A DNA stretch of 63,201 bases from Vibrio sagamiensis NBRC 104589 (GTDB taxonomy: Bacteria; Pseudomonadota; Gammaproteobacteria; Enterobacterales; Vibrionaceae): NCBI RefSeq assembly GCF_007990935.1, contig NZ_BJXJ01000026.1, positions 1-63,201 of the forward strand, in the 5' to 3' direction. Under the pieces are notes generated by a model, which was given only the letters and a program-made list of their open reading frames with translations, was not told where the DNA came from and ran no database searches. A program made the translations under genes and the position numbers. Below are positions 20,062-31,554 of the stretch, one piece after another; positions within the stretch are counted from its first letter, which is position 1; every line of letters starts with the position of its first letter.

Positions 20062-20499
20062 TTAAAACTCATTAGCATCGATTTCTTCTTGTAGTTCGAG
20101 TAAATTAATAGCTATCGCGACAAAATCCGTGTCCGTTATTATCCCGACTAAATGATTTTTATTTACTACAGGTAAGCAACCGACTTTATGCTTTTGCATA
20201 TGCATCGCACTTTCTTTTAATCCCGCTTTAGGGTCAACAGTTATAAGGCTTGTATGCATAACCTCGCAAAGAGGAGTATCGAGAGTATAAGAATGTTGGG
20301 CATTAATAGGGGATAAGCTAGATTCTTGAGCAGCTAAAATATCACGCTGAGTTATTAAGCCTTGCAAGTGGTGGTGATTATCAATAATAGGGATATGGCG
20401 AATATCCAATGTATCCATCATATCTTTTGCATCATGTAATGTGTGTGTTTGAGATAAGGTGTGTGGATTGAGAGTCATCATATCTTCAACTTTTATCAT
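20062..20499 (-). CDS. Tandem CBS-domain protein
   Basis: A 145-residue cytoplasmic protein made of one Bateman module: CBS1 at about 1-60 (MIKVEDMMTLNPHTLS, then DIRHIPIIDNHHHLQGLIT) and CBS2 at about 75-130 (VMHTSLITVDPKAGL, then HKVGCLPVVNKNHLVGIIT). Such modules bind adenine nucleotides or related ligands. The ATG at 20499 has a strong GGAGG; the upstream in-frame extension has no homology to CBS proteins. It sits next to the glyoxylate-shunt genes in convergent orientation. Its ligand and target are unknown. Confidence 0.9.
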   Translation of the reverse strand: MIKVEDMMTLNPHTLSQTHTLHDAKDMMDTLDIRHIPIIDNHHHLQGLITQRDILAAQESSLSPINAQHSYTLDTPLCEVMHTSLITVDPKAGLKESAMHMQKHKVGCLPVVNKNHLVGIITDTDFVAIAINLLELQEEIDANEF

Positions 20500-21027
20500 A
20501 AAGACCTCCAACGGTATGCTTTTGTACTCAAAAAACACAAATGTTGAGTTCAATGAGATTGTCTTCGCGTTTCTCAAATCAGTACACGACACTGACTGGA
20601 GGGTTTGAAGCCATTTGGGTATATCCCTAAATATAGAAAACATTTGCTCTAATAATTTCACACTTAAGCCTTTTTCAGTACTTAAGTATTAAGATTAGAT
20701 CTGGATCAAACTGGTAGTTTCATTTATCCACTTTTTCTTTCTACTTTGCGTTACAATCTTCGGAGAGATGCATGTCTTTTGGTCAGGTTGATTATGAAAA
20801 AATATACTTTGATGGTTTAAAAGTCTTTGTTGCAGTGTTTTTTATAAAAAAATAAATGACCAACCAAATCGAAGAGGCATTTGTTGCTCAAACCAAGGTT
20901 TATGGTCAATATTAGGGGTATTTGCTTGCTATTGCAGTATGTCGACATATACTAGTCTGCTGCGAAAAACTAGCCCGAATTTTATCGCCATTTATGGCGT
21001 AACTTGAACAATAGATAAGACCATAAC
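20500..21027. other. 528-bp gap between the CBS gene and queA
   Basis: This stretch holds the leftward promoter of the CBS gene, a degenerate ACTTGGGTATA-type repeat (TTTGAAGCCATTTGGGTATA ending at 20623), a possible 27-codon ORF at 20772-20855 and the queA promoter. No other gene is convincing. Confidence 0.7.
20927..20954 (+). promoter_or_regulatory. Probable queA promoter
   Basis: A -35 element TTGCTA and a -10 element TATACT are separated by 16 bp. They lie about 75 bp upstream of the queA ATG. A short GCCATTTATGGC palindrome (20987-20998) lies in the predicted leader. Confidence 0.6.
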
Positions 21028-22080
21028 ATGCAAGTATCAGATTTTCATTTCGACCTTCCAGATGAACTTATCGCTCGTTACCCTCAACCTGAGCGAACGG
21101 CAAGCCGGCTTTTACAAATGGATGGTAATACAGGTGAGCTCGTAGATGGCACCTTCACCGATGTATTGATTCAAGTGCAAGAGGGAGACTTAGTCGTCTT
21201 CAATAACACTCGCGTAATTCCAGCACGAATGTTTGGCCGGAAAGCTTCCGGCGGTAAGTTAGAAGTGTTGGTGGAGCGCATGCTGGATGATAAAAGTATT
21301 TTGGCCCATGTCCGTTGCTCTAAATCGCCAAAACCAGGCTCAACAGTTTTGCTGGGTGAGAATGATGAATACTCAGCAGAAATGGTTGCACGTCACGATG
21401 CTTTATTTGAGTTGAAGTTTGAATCTGACAAAACGGTTTTAGATATTTTGGAAGAAATTGGCCATATGCCATTGCCTCCTTACATTGATCGTCCAGATGA
21501 AGATTCAGACAAAGAGCGTTATCAAACCGTGTATAACCAAAAGCCGGGTGCGGTCGCAGCACCTACGGCAGGACTTCATTTTGATGACGAATTGCTTGAA
21601 AATATCAAGGCTAAAGGTGCCGAGTTTGCTTATGTAACTCTTCATGTTGGTGCCGGTACATTCCAACCTGTGAAAGTGGATAATATCAATGATCATCATA
21701 TGCACGCAGAATATGTGGAAGTATCACAAGAAGTGATTGATGCGATTCGTGCGACTAAAGCACGTGGTGGGCGTATTATTGCTGTCGGCACTACATCTGT
21801 TCGTTCATTAGAAAGTGCGGCACAAAGTGCTTTGAAAAATGGAACGGAGCTAGTCCCATTCTTTGATGATACTGAAATCTTTATTTTTCCGGGTTATGAA
21901 TATCAATTAGTTGATTGCTTAATCACCAATTTCCATTTGCCAGAATCCACTCTGATTATGTTAGTGAGTGCATTTGCTGGGTATGATAATACTATGAATG
22001 CTTACCAACATGCTGTGAAGAATAAATATCGCTTTTTCTCATATGGTGACTCAATGTTCATCAAAAAGAAGATAAGCTAG
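21028..22080 (+). CDS. queA: S-adenosylmethionine:tRNA ribosyltransferase-isomerase QueA
   Basis: QueA transfers and isomerises the ribose of SAM onto preQ1 in tRNA to make epoxyqueuosine. The 350-residue protein opens with the family start [20 protein letters not shown] and has the signatures [38 protein letters not shown] and [19 protein letters not shown]. Length equals the family norm. It is followed by tgt after 151 bp, in the conserved queA-tgt-yajC-secD-secF order. Confidence 0.98.
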   Translation: MQVSDFHFDLPDELIARYPQPERTASRLLQMDGNTGELVDGTFTDVLIQVQEGDLVVFNNTRVIPARMFGRKASGGKLEVLVERMLDDKSILAHVRCSKSPKPGSTVLLGENDEYSAEMVARHDALFELKFESDKTVLDILEEIGHMPLPPYIDRPDEDSDKERYQTVYNQKPGAVAAPTAGLHFDDELLENIKAKGAEFAYVTLHVGAGTFQPVKVDNINDHHMHAEYVEVSQEVIDAIRATKARGGRIIAVGTTSVRSLESAAQSALKNGTELVPFFDDTEIFIFPGYEYQLVDCLITNFHLPESTLIMLVSAFAGYDNTMNAYQHAVKNKYRFFSYGDSMFIKKKIS

Positions 22081-22180
22081 CATTAGCTAGTTGTAATTGT
22101 TTCCGAGTGCTAGTAGTAAGCTAGAAAATAAAACTGTTGAGTTGTATTTTTCGCAAGGAATAGCGACCACTCCTAGATAA

Positions 22181-23365
<1,185 letters not shown>

Positions 23366-23368
23366 AAA

Positions 23369-23401
23369 TAAAAGCCTTTGGTAAATTACCAAAGGCTTTT
23401 G
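23369..23401 (+). terminator. Terminator of queA-tgt
   Basis: AAAAGCCTTTGGTAA and TTACCAAAGGCTTTT form a near-perfect 15-bp inverted repeat, starting 5 nt after the tgt stop and ending in TTTTG. Confidence 0.85.
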
Positions 23402-23528
23402 TGAATATAGTAGGGTTAATACATATGATTTTTGGGATGAATGATCGCTATTCATGAGTTTCAAGCTTGAATCTTGATGTGTTAAGTTTAAATTGTTTTT
23501 TATTAATAACTCTAATGAGGATGTCTTA

Positions 23529-23867
23529 ATGTTTATTTCTCAGGCACACGCAGCAGCAGAAGCTGCACCAGTAGCACCAGCAGGTGGTGGTTTTGAAATG
23601 TTGATCATGCTTGGTATGTTTGCTGTGATTTTCTACTTCATGATTTACCGACCACAAGCAAAGCGAGCGAAAGAGCACAAAAACCTAATGTCCTCCATGG
23701 GTAAAGGTGATGAAGTGCTAACTAGCGGCGGTATTGTGGGTAAAATCACTAAAGTTGCTGAAGATAACGATTTTATTTCTATTGAATTAAACAATAGTAA
23801 TGAAATTATTATTAAGAAAGACTTCGTTACAGCAGTGCTTCCTAAGGGCACGCTTAAATCTCTATAA
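23529..23867 (+). CDS. yajC: Sec translocon accessory protein YajC
   Basis: YajC is a small inner-membrane partner of SecDF. The 112-residue protein has a short Ala-rich N-terminus, one membrane helix (about 22-39, MLIMLGMFAVIFYFMIYRP) and a cytoplasmic domain with the family signature SSMGKGDEVLTSGGIVGKI. I used the ATG at 23529, which follows a GAGG Shine-Dalgarno; the frame extends 36 nt further upstream without support. secD follows after 21 nt. Confidence 0.95.
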   Translation: MFISQAHAAAEAAPVAPAGGGFEMLIMLGMFAVIFYFMIYRPQAKRAKEHKNLMSSMGKGDEVLTSGGIVGKITKVAEDNDFISIELNNSNEIIIKKDFVTAVLPKGTLKSL

Positions 23868-23888
23868 AACGGCTTAAGGATCCTCGCT

Positions 23889-25745
23889 GTGCTAAACCGT
23901 TATCCTTTATGGAAGTACTTGATGGTATTTTTGGCCATCATCACCGCTGCGTTGTACGCACTTCCAAATATCTACGGTGAAGATCCGGCTATTCAAGTTA
24001 CAGGGGCGCGTGGCGCCTCTGTAGATATGTCAACGCTGGATGCTGTCACCCATGCTCTCGATGAAGAGCATCTTTCTTATAAATCCATTGCACTAGAAGA
24101 TGGTTCAATCCTTGTTCGTTTCAATGATACCGACACTCAAATTAGTGCGCGTGATATTATCAGTGAAGCGCTTGGTAAAGATAAAATTGTTGCTTTGAAC
24201 CTCGCGCCATCAACACCGGATTGGTTAGAGGCTATTGGTGCTTCACCACTTAAATTAGGTCTAGATCTACGTGGTGGTGTTCACTTCTTAATGGAAGTGG
24301 ACATGGACGCCGCTATGGAAAAATTGGTTGGCCAACAAGAAGAAGCTTTCCGAAGTGAGCTTCGTGAAGCCAAAATTCGTTACCGTGCAATTCGTCCTTC
24401 AGGTAAAGAAGGTGTCGAGGTCTTACTGCGCGATGAAGCGCAACTTAGTCAAGCTAAATCAATGCTGAAAAAGAGCCACCCGGATATGAATTTCGTTGAG
24501 TCGAGTTCTAACGGGCGTTATGCGCTTATTGCAACATTCACAGAGCAGCGTCTACAAGAGATCCGTAACTACGCTGTAGAGCAAAATATTACCATTTTGC
24601 GTAATCGTGTGAATGAGCTGGGTGTTGCTGAACCATTGGTTCAACGTCAGGGCGCCAGCCGTATCGTTGTGGAGCTACCTGGTGTGCAGGATACTGCGCG
24701 TGCGAAAGAAATATTGGGTGCTACTGCTACATTAGAGTTTCGTGAAGTGGATGATAAAGCTGATCTTGCAGCTGCGGCCAGTGGTCGAGCGCCAGCAGGC
24801 AGTGAAGTCAAAATGGATCGTAATGGACGTCCAGTAGTACTTAAGAAACGCGTTATTCTTGGTGGTCAAAGCATCACGGACGCAAGCTCTAGTGCGGACG
24901 AATATGGTCGACCACAGGTAAACATCTCACTAGACAGTGAAGGTGGTAACAAAATGTCGGCATTCTCTAAGAAAAATATTGGTAAGCTAATGGCGACCGT
25001 ATTTGCAGAGTACAAAGACAGTGGTCGTCGTACTCCGGATGGCAAAGTTATTCTTGATAAACATGAAGAAGTGATTAACCAAGCAACGATTCAATCTGCA
25101 CTCGGGCGTAGCTTCCGTATAACAGGAATTGATTCTGCATCAGAAGCACATAACTTGGCCTTGTTACTTCGTGCAGGTGCGCTTATTGCACCCATCTCAA
25201 TTGTTGAAGAGCGTACTATTGGTCCATCAATGGGTCAGCAAAACATCGATATGGGTATCCAAGCATGTATCTGGGGTATGGTAGCAGTTATGCTCTTTAC
25301 TCTAATGTACTACCGTGGTTTTGGTCTGATTGCTAACATCGCATTAATGGCTAACTTGGTGCTGATTATCGGTGTGATGTCGATGATTCCTGGAGCGACC
25401 ATGACTTTACCTGGAATTGCGGGGATCGTTTTAACCGTTGGTATGGCCGTGGATGCAAACGTTCTAATATTTGAGCGAATACGTGAAGAACTTCGCGAAG
25501 GGCGTAGCCCACAGCAAGCTATCCATCAAGGCTATGCGAATGCATTTAGTACCATTGCCGATGCAAACATTACGACGCTGATTACCGCCATTATCCTATT
25601 TGCCGTAGGTACAGGTGCAGTCAAAGGTTTTGCAGTGACATTATCAATCGGTATCTTGACTTCTATGTTTACAGCCATTGTAGGGACACGTTGTATCGTG
25701 AACCTTGTTTACGGTGGTAAACGTGTAAACAAACTGTCGATCTAA
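23889..25745 (+). CDS. secD: Protein translocase subunit SecD
   Basis: SecD works with SecF in the inner membrane, using the ion gradient to pull exported proteins through the Sec channel. The 618-residue protein has one N-terminal membrane helix (about 8-26), the large periplasmic P1 domain with [18 protein letters not shown] near 118-135, and five C-terminal helices with the conserved [21 protein letters not shown] region (only part quoted here: [15 protein letters not shown]). GTG start at 23889 behind AAGGAT. The gene belongs to yajC-secD-secF. No VemP-like arrest-peptide gene lies upstream, unlike the second secDF set known in some Vibrio. Confidence 0.97.
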   Translation: MLNRYPLWKYLMVFLAIITAALYALPNIYGEDPAIQVTGARGASVDMSTLDAVTHALDEEHLSYKSIALEDGSILVRFNDTDTQISARDIISEALGKDKIVALNLAPSTPDWLEAIGASPLKLGLDLRGGVHFLMEVDMDAAMEKLVGQQEEAFRSELREAKIRYRAIRPSGKEGVEVLLRDEAQLSQAKSMLKKSHPDMNFVESSSNGRYALIATFTEQRLQEIRNYAVEQNITILRNRVNELGVAEPLVQRQGASRIVVELPGVQDTARAKEILGATATLEFREVDDKADLAAAASGRAPAGSEVKMDRNGRPVVLKKRVILGGQSITDASSSADEYGRPQVNISLDSEGGNKMSAFSKKNIGKLMATVFAEYKDSGRRTPDGKVILDKHEEVINQATIQSALGRSFRITGIDSASEAHNLALLLRAGALIAPISIVEERTIGPSMGQQNIDMGIQACIWGMVAVMLFTLMYYRGFGLIANIALMANLVLIIGVMSMIPGATMTLPGIAGIVLTVGMAVDANVLIFERIREELREGRSPQQAIHQGYANAFSTIADANITTLITAIILFAVGTGAVKGFAVTLSIGILTSMFTAIVGTRCIVNLVYGGKRVNKLSI

Positions 25746-25759
25746 GGCTGGGAATTATT

Positions 25760-26707
25760 ATGTTTCAAATTCTAAAAGCAGAAAAAACGATCGATTTCAT
25801 GCGTTGGTCAAAGGCTGCCTTTATTTTCTCTGTTATTATGATTGCGGCTTCAATCTTCACTTTATCAACTAAATGGTTGAATTGGGGCTTAGATTTTACT
25901 GGCGGAACACTGATTGAAGTTGGTTTTGAGCAACCAGCTAATCTAGAAGAGATTCGCACAGCGCTTGATAAACAAGGCTTTGGTGATGCTACCGTACAAA
26001 ACTTTGGTAGTGCACGAGAAGTCATGGTACGTCTTCGCCCACGTGATGATCTTTCTGGTGAAAAGCTTGGCAATCAAATTATTGCTGCAATTAAAGCTGG
26101 AACTGGTGAAAGTGTAGAAATGCGTCGTATTGAGTTTGTCGGTCCTAATGTGGGGGATGAACTAACAGAGGCTGGTGGCCTTGCGATACTGGCATCGCTA
26201 GTTTGTATTCTACTTTACGTATCAATGCGATTTGAATGGCGTTTAGCTGCAGGTGCAGTGCTTGCTTTGGCACACGATATTATCATTACGTTAGGTGTCT
26301 TTTCGTTTCTACAAATCGAAGTTGACTTAACTATTGTGGCGGCGCTACTCACGGTCGTGGGTTACTCGCTCAACGATACCATCGTGGTATTTGACCGTAT
26401 TCGTGAAAACTTCCGTAAGATGCGCAAAGAGTCACCAGCAGAGATTATGGATGTTTCGATTACGCAAACTTTGAGTCGTACACTGATTACATCGGGAACC
26501 ACTTTGTTTGTTGTGATTGCCTTGTTTGCCCAAGGCGGTGCAATGATTCATGGCTTTGCAACTGCATTACTACTTGGTATTACGGTAGGTACATACTCAT
26601 CTATCTATGTTGCTTCAGCATTGGCCTTGAAACTAGGTATTCAGAGAGAGCACTTATTGCCACCTCAAGTTGAAAAAGAAGGTGCAGAATTTGATGAGAT
26701 GCCTTAA
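25760..26707 (+). CDS. secF: Protein translocase subunit SecF
   Basis: SecF is the membrane partner of SecD. The 315-residue protein has six membrane helices, the periplasmic motif GLDFTGGTLIEV at about 43-54 and the C-terminal signature VGYSLNDTIVVFDRIRENF, whose first part carries the conserved proton- or sodium-path residues. It begins 14 nt after secD. A strong terminator follows, ending the yajC-secDF unit. Confidence 0.98.
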   Translation: MFQILKAEKTIDFMRWSKAAFIFSVIMIAASIFTLSTKWLNWGLDFTGGTLIEVGFEQPANLEEIRTALDKQGFGDATVQNFGSAREVMVRLRPRDDLSGEKLGNQIIAAIKAGTGESVEMRRIEFVGPNVGDELTEAGGLAILASLVCILLYVSMRFEWRLAAGAVLALAHDIIITLGVFSFLQIEVDLTIVAALLTVVGYSLNDTIVVFDRIRENFRKMRKESPAEIMDVSITQTLSRTLITSGTTLFVVIALFAQGGAMIHGFATALLLGITVGTYSSIYVASALALKLGIQREHLLPPQVEKEGAEFDEMP

Positions 26708-26731
26708 GGCAAACCATCATTAAATATGAAT

Positions 26732-26772
26732 CAAGCCCTCATGGTTGCCATGCAAGCATGGGGGCTTTTTTA
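26732..26772 (+). terminator. Terminator of yajC-secDF
   Basis: AAGCCCTCATG and CATGGGGGCTT form a GC-rich stem followed by six T. It lies about 25 nt after the secF stop. Confidence 0.85.
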
Positions 26773-26904
26773 TACTCAGTCTATATCCATCATACTTGTC
26801 ATCTACAGTGATACCATCCACAGCTCTCTTCCACCGCTATCATTGACCATGCCTGATCCTAATACTTTGGGTATATAAGCAGGCTAGGCAGAATATCTGC
26901 GGAT

Positions 26905-26936
26905 AAAAAAAGCCCCACTCAAAAAGAGCAGGGCCA
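26905..26936 (-). terminator. Terminator of suhB
   Basis: On the minus strand GGCCCTGCTC pairs with GAGTGGGGCT (one mismatch) around TTTTT, followed by seven T. It lies 44 nt past the suhB stop. Confidence 0.8.
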
Positions 26937-26979
26937 TTCAAAAGTCATCAGCGTGACGGGCTTAAGTGACTTTAGAATC

Positions 26980-27783
26980 TTATTTTAGGATGGCGCTGTT
27001 ACCATGTTCACGAATGTGCTTAAGTATTGACTTTACTCCACGAGCACTAGAAGCAACGATGTTGCCTGACTTCATGTAGTCAGTACCGCCAGCAAAATCA
27101 GTTAGGATTGCACCAGCTTCACGGGCAATAAGTTCACCTGCTGCCATATCCCAAGGTTTTAAACCAAGTTCGAAATAACCATCTACACGACCTGCAGCAA
27201 CATAACATAGGTCTAGTGCTGCTGAGCCGCTACGACGGAAATCAGAGCATTCAACGAACAATGCACTTAGGATCTTAAGGTAAGACTCGGAGTGTTGCTT
27301 TTGCTTGAACGGGAAACCTGTAGCAAGGATGCTACCATGTAGGTCTTTGAGTGGATTAACACGAATACGTGCGTTGTTTAGTTGAGCTCCTGCACCACGT
27401 TGTGCTGTGAATAGCTCATTTTGCATTGGGTCGTAAACACACGCTACTTCCGTTTTACCTTTCAGGCGAACGGCGATAGAAACTGAGAAATGTGGGTAAC
27501 CTTTAACAAAGTTATTGGTACCATCCAGTGGGTCGATGATCCATTGTACGTCTTTATCTTTACCATCGATAAGACCTGCTTCTTCAGAAACGATGCAGTG
27601 TTCAGGATAAGACTGCTTAATCGTATCAATGATGATAGCTTCTGCTTCTTTGTCTACGTTAGTAACAAAGTCATTAGTGCCTTTCAGCGTAGACTCAACT
27701 TTATCTGTGTTTTCTAATGATTTAGCAATGTGATTGCCTGCTTTTCGCGCAGCGCGAATAGCAATGTTTAGCATAGGATGCAT
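26980..27783 (-). CDS. suhB: Inositol-1-monophosphatase / Nus factor SuhB
   Basis: SuhB dephosphorylates inositol monophosphate and also joins the NusA-NusG antitermination complex on rRNA operons. The 267-residue protein has exactly the E. coli length and start (MHPMLNIAIRAARKAGN). Metal-binding motifs are visible: the first acidic residue in DFVTNVDKEAE, WIIDPLDGTNNF near 82-93, and the C-terminal PWDMAAGELIAREAG. The upstream extension is rejected since the ATG at 27783 matches the family. It is divergent from trmJ. Confidence 0.97.
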   Translation of the reverse strand: MHPMLNIAIRAARKAGNHIAKSLENTDKVESTLKGTNDFVTNVDKEAEAIIIDTIKQSYPEHCIVSEEAGLIDGKDKDVQWIIDPLDGTNNFVKGYPHFSVSIAVRLKGKTEVACVYDPMQNELFTAQRGAGAQLNNARIRVNPLKDLHGSILATGFPFKQKQHSESYLKILSALFVECSDFRRSGSAALDLCYVAAGRVDGYFELGLKPWDMAAGELIAREAGAILTDFAGGTDYMKSGNIVASSARGVKSILKHIREHGNSAILK

Positions 27784-28089
27784 ACGAATTTCCCAACGGA
27801 TGTTAAAGAACAATTTAAAGCGGCGGCGAGTATACCAGAGTAAAGATAAAAATAAAGTGGTTATTTTTTGCCCTTGGCTTACCTAGCGGGATAAACTATT
27901 AACTGAACGATATACTGAGGGTTGGTTTAACGCGACGCCCTTGCTTATCTTGTACTTATTATTGATAAGATTTGTCACTGTTTTTTAAACGAATAAGTGA
28001 TGAAACGAGTGCTTGAACTCCCTAAGCCCTAGGGAGGTGGGAAAACTTATGATAGAATTCATTAGTTTTAAAACAGGTAGTAATCACAA
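27784..28089. other. 306-bp divergent spacer between suhB and trmJ
   Basis: This spacer carries both promoters. I see no additional gene, no dispersed repeat copy and no strong operator. A purine-rich GGGAGGTGGGA run at 28030-28040 precedes a 17-codon frame that overlaps the trmJ start; I do not call it a gene. Confidence 0.55.
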
Positions 28090-28815
28090 ATGTTGGATCA
28101 AGTAAAAATTGTCCTTGTCGGGACTTCCCACTCAGGCAATATTGGTTCTGCAGCTCGTGCGATGAAAGTAATGGGTTTAAGTCAACTTGTTCTGGTCGAT
28201 CCACAATGTGAGATCGATGGACAAACCTACGCTTTAGCATCTGGAGCAGCAGATATCGCCGAAAATGCCAAGATTGTTAGCACGCTTGAAGAAGCCATTG
28301 AAGACTGCGGTCTTGTGGTTGGCTCAAGTGCTCGGTCTAGAACATTAAATTGGCCCATGCTTGAACCTCGTGAATGCGGAGAAAAGTTTGCGCTTGAAGG
28401 TCAAACGCATCCTGTTGCTTTGGTATTTGGCCGTGAAAGAACAGGACTGACCAATGAAGAGTTACAAAAATGCCATTACCATGTCTGCATTCCAGCAAAC
28501 CCTGAGTACAGCTCGCTAAACTTAGCGATGGCAGTACAAACCTTGAGTTATGAAGTTCGTGTGGCCCATTTAGCTTTACAGAAAAGTCAGTATAAGCCAC
28601 AGGCTGTAGAAGAGTATCCTCGACATAAAGAGCTGGATATGTTCTTTGAACATCTTGAGAAAGTCATCGTTGAAACACAATTCATAAGCAAAGAGCAACC
28701 TGGTAAGGTAATGAATAAGTTAAGACGTCTATTTTCACGAGCTCGTCCAGAAGCCCAAGAAATCAATACCCTACGTGGAATATTAACGTCGATAGAAAAA
28801 AGTATTGAGAAATAA
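28090..28815 (+). CDS. trmJ: tRNA (cytidine/uridine-2'-O-)-methyltransferase TrmJ
   Basis: TrmJ is a SPOUT-class enzyme that methylates the 2'-OH of nucleotide 32 in several tRNAs. The 241-residue protein shows the three SPOUT motifs: [10 protein letters not shown] at about 17-26, [16 protein letters not shown] at about 114-129, and [16 protein letters not shown] at about 138-153. It lies immediately upstream of iscR, a conserved neighbourhood in gamma-proteobacteria. The 74-bp gap to the IscR sites contains the isc promoter. Confidence 0.97.
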   Translation: MLDQVKIVLVGTSHSGNIGSAARAMKVMGLSQLVLVDPQCEIDGQTYALASGAADIAENAKIVSTLEEAIEDCGLVVGSSARSRTLNWPMLEPRECGEKFALEGQTHPVALVFGRERTGLTNEELQKCHYHVCIPANPEYSSLNLAMAVQTLSYEVRVAHLALQKSQYKPQAVEEYPRHKELDMFFEHLEKVIVETQFISKEQPGKVMNKLRRLFSRARPEAQEINTLRGILTSIEKSIEK

Positions 28816-28840
28816 TTGTCCATTATTTTTGTAAGGATAA

Positions 28841-28890
28841 ATACCTGACTAAATTAGTCAAATAAATACTTGACCAATTTAGTCAGGTAT
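28841..28890 (+). promoter_or_regulatory. Two abutting type 1 IscR sites
   Basis: ATACCTGACTAAATTAGTCA begins a 25-bp site at 28841-28865, and ATACTTGACCAATTTAGTCA begins a second at 28866-28890. Both match the type 1 IscR consensus (ATASYYGACTRWWWYAGTCRR-like) and touch without a gap. A TTGACC in the second site can serve as a -35 element. [2Fe-2S]-IscR bound here would repress the operon, giving feedback on cluster supply. Confidence 0.85.
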
Positions 28891-28933
28891 GAAAAAATTC
28901 TTACTATTACAAACCATGTGGATACGTTGTGGT

Positions 28934-29440
28934 ATGAAACTTACATCCAAAGGACGATACGCGGTAACAGCAATGCTTGATGTGGCATTGCATTCGCAAC
29001 AAAACCCAGTACCTCTTGCTGATATCTCAGAGCGTCAGGGGATCTCTCTCTCTTACCTAGAGCAATTGTTTTCAAAGTTACGGAAAGCAGGATTAGTCGC
29101 TAGCGTTCGTGGTCCTGGTGGGGGCTACCGCCTTGGTACTGATGCTTACAGTATCGCTATTGGTATGGTCATTGCTGCTGTTGATGAATCCGTTGATGCA
29201 ACCAAATGCCAGGGTAAAGGAGATTGCCAAGGTGGTACACGATGTCTGACGCATGCATTATGGCGTGACCTAAGTTCTCGTATTAGCGATTTCTTGAACA
29301 ACATTACGCTCGGTGAACTAATGCAAGACAATGAAGTAATAGAAATATCTGATCGTCAGGATATCGAACTGGCGATGACTCATGGGCTATCTAATAAAAA
29401 TACAACCGCCGCGCCCATCGGTGTAAACGTCCGCTCATAA
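28934..29440 (+). CDS. iscR: Iron-sulfur cluster regulator IscR
   Basis: IscR is an Rrf2-family [2Fe-2S] transcription factor controlling isc and other Fe-S genes. The 168-residue protein has a winged helix (1-65, [16 protein letters not shown]) and the cluster ligands C92, C98 and C104 with H107 ([17 protein letters not shown]), exactly the E. coli pattern. The ATG at 28934 gives the family start [15 protein letters not shown]; the upstream in-frame ATG at 28889 lies inside the operator. It heads iscRSUA-hscBA-fdx-iscX. Confidence 0.98.
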   Translation: MKLTSKGRYAVTAMLDVALHSQQNPVPLADISERQGISLSYLEQLFSKLRKAGLVASVRGPGGGYRLGTDAYSIAIGMVIAAVDESVDATKCQGKGDCQGGTRCLTHALWRDLSSRISDFLNNITLGELMQDNEVIEISDRQDIELAMTHGLSNKNTTAAPIGVNVRS

Positions 29441-29469
29441 GCGGTCAGAATTTTACATTGGAGTAGAGA

Positions 29470-30684
29470 ATGAAACTGCCTATTTATCTTGATTATTCCG
29501 CTACATGCCCAGTTGATCCTCGTGTTGCTGATAAAATGGTTCAGTACATGACGATGGACGGGACATTTGGCAACCCAGCGTCACGTTCACACCGTTACGG
29601 CTGGCAGGCAGAGGAAGCAGTAGATACAGCTCGTGAACAAATTGCAGAACTTCTTAATGCGGATCCACGCGAGATCGTGTTTACATCTGGTGCGACTGAG
29701 TCTGACAACCTTGCGATTAAGGGGGCTGCTCATTTTTATTCGAAAAAAGGCAAGCACATCATTACTTGCAAAACAGAGCACAAAGCAGTTCTTGACCCAT
29801 GCCGTCAATTAGAGCGTGAAGGTTTTGAGGTTACTTACCTTGAACCAGAATCAAACGGCTTGGTTGATTTAGACAAGCTTCAAGCTGCTATGCGCGAAGA
29901 TACCGTTTTGGTTTCAATTATGCATGTGAATAATGAAATCGGCGTTATCCAAGACATCGCTGCAATTGGCGAAATGTGTCGTGAGCGAAAAATAGTCTTT
30001 CACGTTGATGCTGCTCAGTCAGCAGGAAAATTGCCGATTGATGTACAAGCAATGAAAGTTGACTTAATTTCAATGTCAGCACATAAAGCCTACGGCCCGA
30101 AAGGTATTGGCGCATTGTATGTTCGTCGTAAGCCACGCATTCGTCTAGAAGCACAAATGCATGGTGGCGGTCACGAGCGCGGTTTCCGCTCAGGTACACT
30201 TCCTACTCACCAAATTGTTGGTATGGGCGAAGCGTTCCGCATCGCGAAAGAAGACATGCAAAAAGATTATGATCATGCACTTGCACTTCGTAATCGTCTT
30301 CTTGATGGTGTAAAAGACCTAGAAGCAGTTACAGTGAATGGTGATCTAGAGCAACGTGTTCCACACAATCTTAATGTCAGCTTTGCTTTTGTTGAAGGTG
30401 AATCACTGCTGATGTCACTGAAAGATTTGGCAGTTTCTTCTGGTAGTGCTTGTACATCAGCAAGCTTAGAGCCATCTTATGTTCTTCGTGCTCTTGGTCT
30501 GGATGATGAATTGGCTCATAGCTCGGTTCGTTTCTCATTTGGTCGTTTTACGACGGAAGAAGAAATTGACTACGCAATTGAACAAATTCGTGTTGCTGTA
30601 ACTAAGCTACGTGACATGTCTCCTCTATGGGATATGTACAAAGAAGGGATTGATTTGAGCACTGTTGAGTGGGCTCACCATTAA
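29470..30684 (+). CDS. iscS: Cysteine desulfurase IscS
   Basis: IscS is a PLP enzyme that takes sulfur from cysteine and passes it as persulfide to IscU, tRNA thiolation enzymes and others. The 404-residue protein equals E. coli IscS in length. The PLP lysine is in [17 protein letters not shown] (about K206), and the persulfide cysteine is in [17 protein letters not shown] (about C328). SD GGAGTAGAG precedes the ATG. It lies 29 nt after iscR. Confidence 0.99.
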   Translation: MKLPIYLDYSATCPVDPRVADKMVQYMTMDGTFGNPASRSHRYGWQAEEAVDTAREQIAELLNADPREIVFTSGATESDNLAIKGAAHFYSKKGKHIITCKTEHKAVLDPCRQLEREGFEVTYLEPESNGLVDLDKLQAAMREDTVLVSIMHVNNEIGVIQDIAAIGEMCRERKIVFHVDAAQSAGKLPIDVQAMKVDLISMSAHKAYGPKGIGALYVRRKPRIRLEAQMHGGGHERGFRSGTLPTHQIVGMGEAFRIAKEDMQKDYDHALALRNRLLDGVKDLEAVTVNGDLEQRVPHNLNVSFAFVEGESLLMSLKDLAVSSGSACTSASLEPSYVLRALGLDDELAHSSVRFSFGRFTTEEEIDYAIEQIRVAVTKLRDMSPLWDMYKEGIDLSTVEWAHH

Positions 30685-30722
30685 TCTCACTGACTGAACT
30701 AGAGGATTCGAGGTAAATAATT

Positions 30723-31103
30723 ATGGCATATAGCGAAAAAGTAATTGATCACTACGAGAACCCACGTAACGTTGGTTCATTTGATAAAGAAGATCCATCA
30801 GTAGGCAGCGGTATGGTTGGTGCTCCTGCATGTGGTGATGTAATGAAGCTTCAGATCAAAGTAACGCCAGATGGTATTATTGAAGATGCGAAATTCAAAA
30901 CGTACGGTTGTGGTAGTGCGATCGCTTCAAGCTCATTAGTAACTGAATGGGTAAAGGGTAAGTCTATCGATGAGGCTGCAGCAATTAAAAATGCGGAGAT
31001 TGCAGAAGAACTTGAGCTTCCTCCTGTTAAAGTTCACTGTTCAATTCTAGCAGAAGATGCAATCAAGGCTGCTGTTGCTGATTACAAGAAAAAACACCAA
31101 TAA
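30723..31103 (+). CDS. iscU: Fe-S cluster scaffold IscU
   Basis: IscU is the scaffold on which [2Fe-2S] and [4Fe-4S] clusters are built. The 126-residue protein has the three ligand cysteines and Asp in place (APACGDV, YGCGSAIASSS, VHCSI) and the HscA recognition motif LPPVK at about 99-103. It follows iscS by 38 nt. Confidence 0.99.
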   Translation: MAYSEKVIDHYENPRNVGSFDKEDPSVGSGMVGAPACGDVMKLQIKVTPDGIIEDAKFKTYGCGSAIASSSLVTEWVKGKSIDEAAAIKNAEIAEELELPPVKVHCSILAEDAIKAAVADYKKKHQ

Positions 31104-31119
31104 TAAGTAATCTGTATAT

Positions 31120-31144
31120 AATGGGAACTTAAAACGTTCCCATT
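31120..31144 (+). promoter_or_regulatory. Hairpin between iscU and iscA
   Basis: AATGGGAAC and GTTCCCATT form a perfect 9-bp stem with a 7-nt loop and no T tract. It is more likely an mRNA processing or stability element than a terminator, since the operon continues. Confidence 0.6.
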
Positions 31145-31176
31145 CCAATCGTAATTTTTACAAACTAAGGTGCAGT

Positions 31177-31500
31177 ATGGCCATCACAATGACAGAATCA
31201 GCGGCGAGTCGCGTAAAAGCATTCCTAGAAAACCGAGGCAAAGGTATTGGTTTACGTCTTGGGGTGAAAACGACAGGCTGTTCCGGCATGGCTTATGTCT
31301 TGGAGTTTGTTGATGATCTTAACGAAGAAGATGAAGTGTTCGACCTTTCTGGGGTAAAAATCATCATCGATAAGAAAAGCTTGGTGTATCTAGATGGTAC
31401 TGAGCTAGATTACGTGAAAGAAGGGCTAAATGAAGGTTTTGAATTCAACAACCCAAATGCAAAAAGCGAATGTGGTTGTGGTGAAAGCTTCAACGTATAA
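31177..31500 (+). CDS. iscA: Iron-sulfur carrier IscA
   Basis: IscA is an A-type carrier that helps assemble and deliver [4Fe-4S] clusters. The 107-residue protein has the conserved cysteines C35 region ([10 protein letters not shown]) and the C-terminal CGCGESF. Length equals E. coli IscA. It lies in the isc operon, after a 73-bp gap that contains a 9-bp hairpin. Confidence 0.98.
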   Translation: MAITMTESAASRVKAFLENRGKGIGLRLGVKTTGCSGMAYVLEFVDDLNEEDEVFDLSGVKIIIDKKSLVYLDGTELDYVKEGLNEGFEFNNPNAKSECGCGESFNV

Positions 31501-31554
31501 TCGATAGTCCTCTGGGCAACCTAGGCCTCGAGGGCTTTACTGGAACCCATCTTA

